A stretch of 64,000 nt of DNA, from assembly GCF_001519065.1 (NCBI RefSeq), contig NZ_KQ954257.1:124001-188000 (forward strand), read 5' to 3'. Under the pieces are notes generated by a model that worked only from the letters and a program-made list of their open reading frames with translations, made no database searches and was not told the DNA's origin. Source of the DNA: Novosphingobium sp. FSW06-99 (GTDB taxonomy: Bacteria; Pseudomonadota; Alphaproteobacteria; Sphingomonadales; Sphingomonadaceae). Positions 17,363 through 25,656 of this stretch are shown here, piece by piece. The first letter of the stretch is position 1, and every line of letters starts with the position of its first letter. A program made the position numbers and the translations under genes.

Positions 17363-18466
17363 TCAGGCGTCCGTAGCGACCTCGGCCAGCGTCGGATAGT
17401 CGATATAGCCGGCATCGCCGGGGAAATACCACGTCTGCGGCACGCCCACGTTGGGCGCAAACGGCGCGCCGACGCGAATGCGTTCGACCAGATCCGGGTT
17501 GGAAATGAACGGACGGCCAAAGCTGATGGCATCGGCGCGACCCGATGCCAGATCCGCCTCGGCCTGTTCGGCAGTATAGTCGCTGTTGAGCACCAGCGGG
17601 CCCTTGTAGATCGACCGGATCAGTGCGTCCTGCTGCGGCACGTCGGTTTTGCCGAACGTGCCATCGGGGCCCGGCTGGCGCAGTTCGAGAAAGCCGATGT
17701 TCAACGCCTGCAACACGCGTGCCGCTTCGCCGAAGATCGCGGCGGGATCGCTGTCGTCGGTGCCTTGCGAATCGCCGTTGGGCGACAGGCGCACTGACAC
17801 CCGACCGGCGCCCCAGACCGAGATCAGCCGTTCGGTCACTTCGCCCAGCAGACGCGCACGGTTTTCGACTGAACCGCCATAGCTGTCATCGCGCAAGTTG
17901 GTGCCGTTGCGCAGGAACTGGTCGATCAGATAGCCGTTGGCGGCGTGCAACTGCACCCCGTCGAACCCGGCCTTCTTGGCGTTTTGCGCGGCGAGGGCGT
18001 AATCGTCGAGCAGACGAGGGATCTCGTCGAGCCGCAAGGGCCGTGCCGTGGCATAGTCCTTGGTCCCTTCGGGGGTGTGGGCATGGCCCGGTGCGCGCGT
18101 CGCAGAGGCCGAAACCGGCGGTTCGCCGCCCAGGAAATAGGGGTGCACGATCCGGCCCATATGCCAAAGCTGGGCGACGATACGCCCGCCTGCGGCATGC
18201 ACCGCCTCGGTCACCGGTTTCCACGCTTCGGTCTGTTCATCGGTCCACAGGCCGGGCGCACTAGGCCAGCCAAGGCCTTCGCGGCTGATCCCGGTCGCTT
18301 CGCTGATGATCAGCCCGGCGCTCGCGCGCTGGCGGTAATACGTGATCATCGATGGCGTCGGCACGCTGCCGGGGGTGGCGCGGCCACGCGTCAGCGGGGC
18401 CATCACAATGCGGTTGGGTGCCTCGATGGCCCCAAGAGAAATCGGTTTAAGCAGATTTTCGACCAT
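17363..18466 (-). CDS. Ene-reductase / NADH:flavin oxidoreductase (Old Yellow Enzyme family)
   Basis: FMN-dependent reductase of activated C=C bonds, 367 residues. The TIM barrel shows the full OYE pattern: NRIVMAPLTRGRA (FMN strand 1), QLWHMGR, FDGVQLHAANGYLIDQF with the substrate-binding H-x2-N pair, NLRDDSYGGSVENRARL, and DAISFGRPFISNPDL at the phosphate-binding end. The natural substrate is unknown; such enzymes reduce enals, nitroalkenes or nitrate esters. ATG 18466 is preferred because AAAGG lies 7 bases upstream, whereas the open frame extends to 18538 without a ribosome site. Confidence 0.92.
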   Translation of the reverse strand: MVENLLKPISLGAIEAPNRIVMAPLTRGRATPGSVPTPSMITYYRQRASAGLIISEATGISREGLGWPSAPGLWTDEQTEAWKPVTEAVHAAGGRIVAQLWHMGRIVHPYFLGGEPPVSASATRAPGHAHTPEGTKDYATARPLRLDEIPRLLDDYALAAQNAKKAGFDGVQLHAANGYLIDQFLRNGTNLRDDSYGGSVENRARLLGEVTERLISVWGAGRVSVRLSPNGDSQGTDDSDPAAIFGEAARVLQALNIGFLELRQPGPDGTFGKTDVPQQDALIRSIYKGPLVLNSDYTAEQAEADLASGRADAISFGRPFISNPDLVERIRVGAPFAPNVGVPQTWYFPGDAGYIDYPTLAEVATDA

Positions 18467-18612
18467 GGGCGTGCCTTTTGCTGGGTGGAGAGGAAATGGT
18501 ATCGCGCGGGGCGATAACCGTTTCCATTTGCAACCCAAGCTAGGCAGTCACTCCGGCCATGGCAACTACCCGCTCGGCACAAAAATCCTTGGCGCTGCAA
18601 ACCGCAGCTTTG

Positions 18613-19611
18613 TCAGGCGGTCACCGGGCGCAGGCCCAGATCGCCCTGGCCGACGGTGCCCGCCGCCATGTCGAGCATCGCATCGAGGCTTTTCTTTGCC
18701 GCCAGTCGCAGGTTTTCCTCGATGTGCACCGCAGGCGTCAGATCGCGCAGCGCGATATACAGCTTTTCCAGCGTGTTGAGTGCCATGTAGGGGCAGATGT
18801 TGCAGTTGCAGTTGCCGTCGGCGCCGGGCGCGCCGATGAACAGCTTGTCGGGCATCGCCAGTTGCATCTGGTGGATGATGTGCGGTTCGGTGGCGACGAT
18901 CAGCGTCTGCGCCGGGGTCGCCTTGGCATAGTTGAGAATGCCGGTGGTCGACCCGACATAATCGGCATGATCGAGGATATGCGGCGGGCATTCGGGGTGC
19001 GCTGCGACCGGTGCGGCGGGATATTGCGCCTTCAGTTTCAACAGCTCGGTTTCGCTGAACGCCTCGTGCACGATGCACACGCCCGGCCACAACAGCATGT
19101 CCCGCCCGAACTTGCGGTTGAGATAGCCGCCCAGGTGCCGGTCGGGGCCAAAGATGATCTTCTGTTCGGGCGGGATCTTGGCGAGGATCGTTTCGGCGCT
19201 GGAACTGGTGACGATGACGTCGGACAGCGCCTTCACTTCGGTCGAACAGTTGATGTAGGTCAGCGCGATGTGATCGGGATGCGCCTCACGGAACGCCCTG
19301 AATTTGTCGGGCGGGCACGAATCCTCCAGGCTGCAGCCCGCGTCCATGTCGGGCAGGATGACAGTTTTGTCGGGGCTGAGGATTTTGGCGGTCTCGGCCA
19401 TGAACCGCACGCCGCAAAACGCGATCACTTCGGCGTCGGTAGCAGCCGCCTTGCGCGACAGTTCGAGCGAATCGCCGATATAGTCGGCCAGGTCCTGGAT
19501 TTCCGGGCGCTGATAATAATGCGCCAGGATGACCGCGTTGCGCTCCTTGCGCAGCCGGTTGATTTCGGTGCGGAGATCAAGGCCGGCGAGCGAGGCAGTC
19601 TGGGCCGTCAT
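18613..19611 (-). CDS. nadA: Quinolinate synthase A
   Basis: Condenses iminoaspartate and dihydroxyacetone phosphate to quinolinate for NAD synthesis, using a [4Fe-4S] cluster. The 332 residues fit. HYYQRPEIQDLADYIGDSL (31-49) opens the first domain. The three cluster cysteines expected from the E. coli enzyme correspond to C93 (AGCSLEDSCP), C179 (GVCIVHEAF) and C273 (NICPYMALNTLEKLY). ATG 19611 is preceded by AGGA 8 bases upstream. An open frame continues upstream, antisense-like over the metallo-hydrolase gene, and is not part of nadA. nadB and nadC are not in the window. Confidence 0.95.
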   Translation of the reverse strand: MTAQTASLAGLDLRTEINRLRKERNAVILAHYYQRPEIQDLADYIGDSLELSRKAAATDAEVIAFCGVRFMAETAKILSPDKTVILPDMDAGCSLEDSCPPDKFRAFREAHPDHIALTYINCSTEVKALSDVIVTSSSAETILAKIPPEQKIIFGPDRHLGGYLNRKFGRDMLLWPGVCIVHEAFSETELLKLKAQYPAAPVAAHPECPPHILDHADYVGSTTGILNYAKATPAQTLIVATEPHIIHQMQLAMPDKLFIGAPGADGNCNCNICPYMALNTLEKLYIALRDLTPAVHIEENLRLAAKKSLDAMLDMAAGTVGQGDLGLRPVTA

Positions 19612-19643
19612 GGAAGGGGTCCTGTGAAAGAGTTTGCGGCGAT

Positions 19644-20585
19644 TTAGGCCGGGGGCCGGTCGAGGGCAAGCCAGCGTTCGCCATCGGGGACAGCCCGGCC
19701 CTGCCGCTGCAGGTCGATCAGGTGCGCCAGCACCGATCGCCCGGCGGCCCCGTGCAGACGCGGATCGAGACCCTTGTACATCGCGGCGACAAGATCGGGG
19801 ATGGTGCGCGGCCCGGATTCGAGGTGCGTGGCGATCTGGCGTTCGCGCTGGCGGCGGTGGCCGATCATGACGCGCACAAACTGGCGCGGGTTGTCGATCT
19901 GGGGCCCGTGCGCGGGATAATAGACGCGGTCCTCGCGGTCGTGCAGCACGGCAAGGCTGGCCATATAGGCCGCCATGTCGCCATCGGGGGGCGACACCAC
20001 GCTGGTCGACCAGCCCATCACATGATCGCCGGTGAACAAGGCGCCGCTTTCGATCAGGGCATAGCACAAGTGGTTGCTGGTGTGGCCGGGGGTGGCCACT
20101 GCCTCGATGGTCCAGCCCTGGCCGTGCAACCGTTCGCCGTCGGCCAGGACGCGGTCGGGCCGGTAATCGGGGTCGAACGCGGCATCGGCACGCGGCCCGT
20201 CATCGTCGAGCGTCAGCGGCGCGCAGCCGATGATCGGTGCACCGGTTGCCGCCTGCAGCGCGCGCGACGCCGGGCTGTGATCGCGGTGGGTGTGCGTGCA
20301 CACGATCGCCGCCACGCGTGCCGTGCCGATGGCGGCCAGGATTGCCTCGACATGGCCTTCGCCGCGCGTGTCGGCATGACCGGCGGCGCCGGTATCGGCC
20401 GGGCCCGGATCGATCACTGCCACGTCGTCGCCCGCGCCGACCAGATACGTCTGCGTGCCGGTAAACGTATAGGGAGAGGCATTGGGCGCCAGCACGCGCC
20501 GCACCAGTGGTTCGAGCTGCAACGCTCGCCCGGTCGGCCAGGTGGCCGGATCGTGCGGGTTCTCGATGGGGATCACCTCGGTCAT
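19644..20585 (-). CDS. MBL-fold metallo-hydrolase (LACTB2-like)
   Basis: Metallo-beta-lactamase fold protein of about 313 residues. The zinc motif is CTHTHRDHSPAS (HxHxDH); further ligands are in TPGHTSNHLCY and FTGDHVMGW, and the C-terminal PAHGPQI histidine. After the fold, a winged-helix-like tail (~240-313) with TIPDLVAAMYKGLDPRLH is typical of the LACTB2 group. Members are hydrolases or nucleases of varied substrate; the one here is unknown. The start is uncertain: ATG 20585 (MTEVIPIENP) or ATG 20603. It sits 32 bases before nadA and 52 after the DUF1465 gene, so the three may form one transcript. Confidence 0.85.
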   Translation of the reverse strand: MTEVIPIENPHDPATWPTGRALQLEPLVRRVLAPNASPYTFTGTQTYLVGAGDDVAVIDPGPADTGAAGHADTRGEGHVEAILAAIGTARVAAIVCTHTHRDHSPASRALQAATGAPIIGCAPLTLDDDGPRADAAFDPDYRPDRVLADGERLHGQGWTIEAVATPGHTSNHLCYALIESGALFTGDHVMGWSTSVVSPPDGDMAAYMASLAVLHDREDRVYYPAHGPQIDNPRQFVRVMIGHRRQRERQIATHLESGPRTIPDLVAAMYKGLDPRLHGAAGRSVLAHLIDLQRQGRAVPDGERWLALDRPPA

Positions 20586-20637
20586 ACGACCAAGATGGGG
20601 CATCTCTCGGCGTGGCGCAACGTGGATGTGGCGCTAT

Positions 20638-21135
20638 TCAGCCGTGCGCCAGCCTGTCTCGCAGCCGGTCTAGCGCGCCGGGCAGGGCGGGGCGATCGCT
20701 GCGCCAGGCCGTCTCGAGCCGCTGGATACGCGCATAGAGCCGCTCGCTCTGTTGCACGAGGTCGGCCAGATCGTCGGGCAACCGGCTGACCACGACCGGG
20801 TCGCTGGCCGGGAAATGGCTGATCAGGCGGCCATGGCGGCGCAATTGCGCCGCGCTGATGTCGCCTGCGAACCACGCGCGGTGGTTCAGCAGCCAGGCCA
20901 GGCAATGCATCACGCGGGTCGCCGTACGCAAGGCCTCGCAGGTCACCTCGACATCTTCGGGACAGACCGGGCGATCGGGCATCGCCTCGCTCGCCACGGC
21001 ATGGACCGCGTGGACTCGGCTCGGCGGCGTGTCGCGCAAGGCATCGAAGCCGCCCCGCGCGGCATCTGACAACACCAGCGCCTCGACATAGAGCGCTTCG
21101 ACGATATGGGAATTGATGGAGGCTACCCCGGTCAT
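20638..21135 (-). CDS. DUF1465 family protein (RcdA-type adaptor)
   Basis: A 165-residue all-helical protein matching DUF1465, the family of Caulobacter RcdA, an adaptor that helps ClpXP degrade CtrA and other cell-cycle proteins. Visible blocks are ALYVEALVLSDAARGGFDA near the N-terminus, RTATRVMHCLAWLLNHRAWFAG in the middle and LVQQSERLYARIQRLE at the C-terminus. Whether it is an adaptor here is inferred from the family. ATG 21135 (MTGVASINSHIVE) is chosen; the open frame beyond looks noncoding. It lies in a leftward run with DUF465, the metallo-hydrolase and nadA. Confidence 0.8.
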   Translation of the reverse strand: MTGVASINSHIVEALYVEALVLSDAARGGFDALRDTPPSRVHAVHAVASEAMPDRPVCPEDVEVTCEALRTATRVMHCLAWLLNHRAWFAGDISAAQLRRHGRLISHFPASDPVVVSRLPDDLADLVQQSERLYARIQRLETAWRSDRPALPGALDRLRDRLAHG

Positions 21136-21250
21136 CCCGATGGCATAGCGGGCCACCCCGGCAATGCTCAACCGGCGCCTGGCCCGGTGTATCGGATTGG
21201 CACGGTGCAATTTGCCCGTCGCAGGCCGGGCAGGCAAAAAAATCCAGCGG

Positions 21251-21448
21251 TTACGCGATGATATCGGGGATCAGGTGGTCTTCGATCATGCTGATCTGAT
21301 CCTTGAGCCGCAATTTCCGCTTTTTCAGCCGGGCGATCTGCAACTGGTCGCCGGACCCCGCCGTGCTCAGCGCGTCGATTGCGGCATCCAGATCACGATG
21401 TTCCAGTCGCAGCGCGGTCAACCGCTTGCGCATTTCGTCTTCGGTCAC
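21251..21448 (-). CDS. YdcH/DUF465 family small protein
   Basis: A 65-residue basic helical hairpin: MRKRLTALRLEHRDLDAAID, then IARLKKRKLRLKDQISMIED. This matches DUF465 (YdcH), whose role is unknown. The start is GTG 21448, with AAGGAG about 10 bases upstream; the longer open frame is not coding. A second DUF465 gene lies divergently at 21795, so the pair flanks a 346-base gap. The DUF1465 gene follows 115 bases downstream on the same strand. Confidence 0.82.
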   Translation of the reverse strand: MTEDEMRKRLTALRLEHRDLDAAIDALSTAGSGDQLQIARLKKRKLRLKDQISMIEDHLIPDIIA

Positions 21449-21794
21449 CCCGGAACAACTCCTTATCGGTCGGTCTTGTCGATCAGTCCCGGCGAACGTG
21501 TGCTGTGTCATCCATTGCCCCGGGGCCGACCGGCAATGGAACCCTTGTAAGGACCCTTGGATATACGGACCCTCGTAACGCACCTCGCATGCTTGCCAAA
21601 GCCTTTCGACCCGACCCACAAACATTGCGTACCGACGCGACACCGCTTGCAAGATACGGCGAATGTGGGAGCATGACAACGCGCCCTCTGCCCGGTTGGC
21701 ATATCCAACCCGAGTCGCGACAGCGGGCGCGGTCAACGCCCGGTCGGCCATGCCGCCGGGACGACAGGCAGCAACTCCATGAAGGAGGCTTTGG
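21449..21794. other. Intergenic region between two divergent DUF465 genes
   Basis: This 346-base gap presumably carries the promoters of both genes. CCATTGCC (21512-21519) and GGCAATGG (21532-21539) form a perfect 8-bp inverted repeat. Beside it are three direct repeats of GGA(A)CCCTYG, starting at 21538, 21551 and 21567. No open frame in the gap looks like a gene. I cannot assign a promoter class or a regulator. Confidence 0.45.
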
Positions 21795-21953
21795 ATGGAA
21801 TCCACGCACTTCAATGCTTTGCAAAGCAAACACGCCGGACTTGAACGCCGCATCGCGGAAGAGCGATCGCGCCCGATGCCCAATGAAGTCCTGCTCATGG
21901 AATTGAAGCGACGCAAGCTGAAGATCAAGGAAGAGCTGACGCAGCCCCACTAG
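21795..21953 (+). CDS. YdcH/DUF465 family small protein, second copy
   Basis: A 52-residue gene with an excellent ribosome site, AAGGAGG, before ATG 21795. The product MESTHFNALQSKHAGLERRI shows the helical first arm and MELKRRKLKIKEEL the second, basic arm, as in DUF465. It is shorter than the copy at 21251 and carries the same K-R-x-K-L-(K/R) motif. A strong terminator lies 41 bases after the stop, so the gene is probably a single-cistron unit. Function unknown. Confidence 0.83.
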   Translation: MESTHFNALQSKHAGLERRIAEERSRPMPNEVLLMELKRRKLKIKEELTQPH

Positions 21954-21994
21954 GCAAGATTCCGATCCGGTTTGGTGCGAAATCGCGCCGTCAG

Positions 21995-22024
21995 GGCGGC
22001 AGGACAATGTCCTGCCGCCTTTTT
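21995..22024 (+). terminator. Intrinsic terminator after DUF465 gene
   Basis: GGCGGCAGGAC and GTCCTGCCGCC form a perfect 11-bp stem around AAT, followed by five T residues. It terminates the 21795 gene before ptsP. Confidence 0.88.
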
Positions 22025-22061
22025 GCTGGGCCGGGTAGCGGCCTGCAACGACACCGGCCGC

Positions 22062-22097
22062 AAAAACCGGTTTCCACTTTTTCGCGCGATGCTCTAG
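22062..22097. repeat. Dispersed intergenic repeat, copy 2 (reverse orientation)
   Basis: AAAAACCGGTTTCCAC...CGCGCGATGCTCTAG is the reverse complement of the repeat type seen at 15374-15415 (CTAGAGCATCG ... GGAACCGGTTTT). It ends 9 bases before the ptsP start, so it forms the ptsP leader. Confidence 0.6.
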
Positions 22098-22106
22098 GCC
22101 AAGGTC

Positions 22107-24386
22107 ATGGCTTTGCAGACCGCCACCGCCGCCGCCAGGGCAATCCTCAACTCGTTGCACGAGATCATGGCCGCGCGCACTGGTGCGCAGGCCAAACTGA
22201 ACCAGGTCGTCGATGTCATCGGCGAAAATCTCAACAGCGAAGTCTGTTCGATCTACCTGCTGCGCGAAGGCATGCTGGAACTGTTCGCCACGCGCGGGCT
22301 GAACCAGCAGGCCGTGCACGTGACCCGCATGGCGGTGGGTGAGGGGTTGGTCGGCACGATCGCATCGAACATCGAAACGCTCAACCTGGCCGAGGCGACG
22401 GCCCATCCCGACTTTGCCTTTCGCCCGGAAACCGGTGAAGAGCGGTTTCATTCGTTCGCCGGGGTGCCGATCGTGCGCCGCGAACGCGCGGTCGGCGTGG
22501 TCGCGGTGCAGCATGTTGAACCGCGCCGCTATGAAGAAGTCGAGATCGAGGCGTTGCAGACCGTGGCGATGGTGCTGTCGGAACTGATCGCCAACGCCGG
22601 GTTGATCGACGAAGATGATTTCCTTGGATCGGGCGCGCTGTTGACCGGGCCGGAGCGCCTGCAGGGCATGGCGCTGGTCAAGGGCATCGCATCGGGCACG
22701 GCGGTGTTCCACCAGCCGCGCGTGACGATCGAACAAGTCGTCGCCGATGATATCGAGGCGGAACGCCAGCGCGTCTATCTGGCCTTTGACAAGATGCGCG
22801 AACAGATCGACCGCATGGCCAGCCAGGCCGAATTCGGCGTGGGTGGAGAGCATGAGGAAGTGCTCCAGACCTACAAGATGTTCGCCTACGACGAAGGTTG
22901 GGGCCGGCGCATCAACGAAGCGATCGATTCGGGCCTGACCGCAGAGGCGGCGATCGAGCGGGTGCAGCAACGCACCCGCATGCGCATGCGCCAGATCGAC
23001 GATCCGCTGCTGGCCGATCGCATGCACGATCTGGAGGATCTGTCCAACCGGCTGTTGCGCATCGTCTCGGGCCAGTTGGGCACGGCGGCGAGCGCGGGGT
23101 TGAAGGGCGATGCGATCCTGGTTGCGCGCAACCTGGGCCCGGCCGAATTGCTCGAATACGACCGGCGGCGCCTGAAAGGCGTGATTCTCGAAGAAGGATC
23201 GCTGACCGCGCATGTGGTGATCGTGGCGCGGGCGATGGGCATTCCGGTGATCGGGCGGCTGCGTGGCCTGCGCGGCAAATTGCGCGATGGCGACCAGTTG
23301 CTGATCGATGGCGACCGCGGCGTGGTCGATGTCCGCCCGACGCCCAGCATGACCGAGGCGTTCGAGGCGCGCTTTGCCAAAAGCCGCGAGCGCCAGGCGC
23401 ATTATGCCGCGCTGCGCGATGTCGAGCCGGTGTCGCTCGACGGCACGCGCGTGACGGTGATGATCAACGCCGGGCTGCGCGACGACATGCCGCTGCTCAA
23501 TCTGACCGGGGCCGACGGGATCGGGCTGTTTCGCACCGAATTCCAGTTTCTGGTGTCCGCCACGCTGCCCGCGCGCGAACGTCAGACGCGGCTCTATCGC
23601 GATGTGCTCGATGTGGCGGGCGATCGTCCGGTGGTGTTTCGCACGGTCGATATCGGCGGTGACAAAGTGCTGCCCTATCTGCGCCAGGACAACGCCACGC
23701 TGGAGGAAAATCCGGCGATGGGCTGGCGCGCGCTGCGCGTTGCGCTCGAACGCGATGGCCTGCTGAAAGTCCAGGCGCGCGCGTTGATCGAGGCGGCGGC
23801 GGGTCGCACGCTCAACGTGATGTTCCCGATGGTCACCGAACCGTGGGAATTCGACGCCGCCAAGGCGGTGTTCGAAAGCCAGTTGGCGTTTCTCAAGCGG
23901 CAGAAAAAGACCCTGCCCGAGGCGGTTCGTTATGGCGCGATGGTCGAAGTGCCCGCGATTGCCGAATGGCTCGATGTGCTGGCGCCGCGCCTGTCGTTCC
24001 TGTCGATCGGCACCAACGATCTGACCCAGTTCCTGTTTGCCGCTGATCGCGGCCATCCCAAGCTGGCCGAACGGTATGACTGGGTGTCGCCCGCAATCCT
24101 GCGGTTTCTCAACCGTGTGGTGACAACCGTGGCGCCGTTTGGCACCGATATCACGGTCTGTGGCGAAATGGGTGGGCGTCGGCTGGAGGCGCTGGCGTTG
24201 CTCGGGCTGGGCATCACGCGGCTGTCGATTACCCCGGCGGCGGTCGGCCCGATCAAGGAACTGGTCAGCAAAGTCGATCTCGGTGCGATTCGCCTGGCGA
24301 TGAGTGGCTGGCTGATCGATCCGCCGGCCAACATGCGTGCGGTGCTGACCGAGTGGGCGGCAAACCATGGAATCGATTGCGACTGA
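22107..24386 (+). CDS. ptsP: Phosphoenolpyruvate-protein phosphotransferase PtsP (EI-Ntr)
   Basis: First enzyme of the nitrogen-type PTS: takes phosphate from PEP and passes it to NPr and then PtsN. The 759 residues divide into a GAF domain (~20-165), the helical NPr-binding and phosphohistidine domain (~180-400) and the PEP-binding TIM barrel (~415-735). The phosphorylated histidine is H369 in GSLTAHVVIVARAMGIPV. The barrel has GLFRTEFQFL, the catalytic cysteine C685 in TVCGEMGG, and SIGTNDLTQF. The GAF domain may sense a small nitrogen metabolite (glutamine in related systems). The partner PtsN is at 711 in this window. Confidence 0.95.
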   Translation: MALQTATAAARAILNSLHEIMAARTGAQAKLNQVVDVIGENLNSEVCSIYLLREGMLELFATRGLNQQAVHVTRMAVGEGLVGTIASNIETLNLAEATAHPDFAFRPETGEERFHSFAGVPIVRRERAVGVVAVQHVEPRRYEEVEIEALQTVAMVLSELIANAGLIDEDDFLGSGALLTGPERLQGMALVKGIASGTAVFHQPRVTIEQVVADDIEAERQRVYLAFDKMREQIDRMASQAEFGVGGEHEEVLQTYKMFAYDEGWGRRINEAIDSGLTAEAAIERVQQRTRMRMRQIDDPLLADRMHDLEDLSNRLLRIVSGQLGTAASAGLKGDAILVARNLGPAELLEYDRRRLKGVILEEGSLTAHVVIVARAMGIPVIGRLRGLRGKLRDGDQLLIDGDRGVVDVRPTPSMTEAFEARFAKSRERQAHYAALRDVEPVSLDGTRVTVMINAGLRDDMPLLNLTGADGIGLFRTEFQFLVSATLPARERQTRLYRDVLDVAGDRPVVFRTVDIGGDKVLPYLRQDNATLEENPAMGWRALRVALERDGLLKVQARALIEAAAGRTLNVMFPMVTEPWEFDAAKAVFESQLAFLKRQKKTLPEAVRYGAMVEVPAIAEWLDVLAPRLSFLSIGTNDLTQFLFAADRGHPKLAERYDWVSPAILRFLNRVVTTVAPFGTDITVCGEMGGRRLEALALLGLGITRLSITPAAVGPIKELVSKVDLGAIRLAMSGWLIDPPANMRAVLTEWAANHGIDCD

Positions 24387-24500
24387 CCCGGCGACGATGC
24401 CGCGCGGTCGCATTTGTGACGCGAATCCCGTTGACTTTCTCACAATTGCAACCAACCCTTGCTAAGGGATTCCCACAGGATCAAGGGTTGCACAAACATA

Positions 24501-25535
24501 ATGGAAAACGCGCGCGACGCCGTGGCTCAGAACGGCGATCACGACGACAGGCATGACGCGCCGCTGGCCACGATCAAGCCAGCGACTGCCAGCGCGCGCC
24601 TGCGTGCCGCGCGCGAAATGCAAGGGCTGACCACCGCCGACATTGCCGCGCGCACGCGGATCACGCTGCGCCATGTCGAAGCGCTCGACCGGGGCGATCT
24701 CGCCGCTTTGCCAGGGCGACCTTATGTGTTGGGTTTTGTGCGCAACTATGCGCGTGCGCTGGGTCTCGACGAAGCCGATCTGGCCGCGCTGGTGCGCAGC
24801 GAACTCGACAGTGCGGCGCCCCGGCCGGCGCCGCGCGTGGTGCACCAGTTCGATGTCGATGATCCGGCCAAGACGCCGTCGCGCCTGTTGACCTGGCTGG
24901 CGCTGGGCCTGTTCGTCGCCGTACTGGTGGCAGGCGGGGTGTTCTGGCGCAGCTATTATGCGCCGTCGACCGATCTGCCCTCGCTGATCCAGCCTGACCC
25001 CACGCCTTCGCCGGCGGCTGCACCCGCTGCGGCCAGGCCGACGCCGCCGCCCGCAGCGGCAGGGCCGGTGGTGTTTACCGCGCGCGAGGACCGCATCTGG
25101 GTCAAGTTCTATGACGGCCATGGCCAGCAACTGATGCAAAAGCAGCTTGCGCTGGGTGAAAGCTATACCGTGCCCGCCGACGCCTTCGAGCCAAAACTGT
25201 GGACCGGGCGTCCCGACGCGCTGACGATAACCATTGGCGGACAACCCGCGGCGCCGTTGTCTGATCATCGCGGCATCGTGCGCGACGTGCCGGTGACGGC
25301 GCAGGCGCTGCTGGCGCGGGCACAGCCTGCGGCGGCGACGCCCCCCCTGACGTCATCGTCGATACCATCGGTGACACCGTTCAATGGCGTCCCGACGACC
25401 GGGCCGGTGCATCACAAGGCCCGGCACAGCCCCGTTCACGAAACCGACAGCGATGCTGTGCAAGCGATCGACCTGCCGCCTGTCGGTGGCGCCTCGCCAT
25501 CAGCCGAGGCCACCCCGGCAAGCGCTGCGCAATAA
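24501..25535 (+). CDS. RodZ-like helix-turn-helix membrane protein
   Basis: A 344-residue single-pass membrane protein related to RodZ, which ties MreB to the cell-wall elongation complex. The cytosolic HTH_25 domain (~25-95) has SARLRAAREMQGLTTADIA and RTRITLRHVEALDRGD, then GFVRNYARALGLDE. The membrane helix (~128-150) is TWLALGLFVAVLVAGGVFW. A periplasmic DUF4115 domain (~185-265) has EDRIWVKFYDGHGQQL and GESYTVPADAF, and a disordered Pro/Ala/Ser tail ends the protein. ATG 24501 follows a 114-base gap after ptsP. Mostly reliable as a RodZ-type protein; true orthology is inferred. Confidence 0.82.
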   Translation: MENARDAVAQNGDHDDRHDAPLATIKPATASARLRAAREMQGLTTADIAARTRITLRHVEALDRGDLAALPGRPYVLGFVRNYARALGLDEADLAALVRSELDSAAPRPAPRVVHQFDVDDPAKTPSRLLTWLALGLFVAVLVAGGVFWRSYYAPSTDLPSLIQPDPTPSPAAAPAAARPTPPPAAAGPVVFTAREDRIWVKFYDGHGQQLMQKQLALGESYTVPADAFEPKLWTGRPDALTITIGGQPAAPLSDHRGIVRDVPVTAQALLARAQPAAATPPLTSSSIPSVTPFNGVPTTGPVHHKARHSPVHETDSDAVQAIDLPPVGGASPSAEATPASAAQ

Positions 25536-25656
25536 AACCAGGCCAGCAAGGCCTGGCCAATATGAACCGGCAACGCGCGCTCGACATCGGGGTGACACTG
25601 CGGCAATCCTGGTGCAGGGCGGCACGCTTCAGTTTCTTGATCCTGCGGGAGTACCC

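Noticed and set aside
21483..24455. 990-residue open frame on the minus strand opposite ptsP
   Set aside because: It is antisense to a fully conserved ptsP, is rich in His/Arg/Gln as expected for mirrored GC-rich codons, and shows no family. It is a shadow of ptsP.
24431..24466. TTGACT as a -35 box for the RodZ-like gene
   Set aside because: No convincing -10 box at 16-18 bases; the nearest candidate (GCTAAG) is 24 bases away.
25538..25556. CCAGGCC-AGCAA-GGCCTGG as a terminator after the RodZ-like gene
   Set aside because: The stem is not followed by T on the + strand; the A-run lies on its 5' side. It may be only a local structure.
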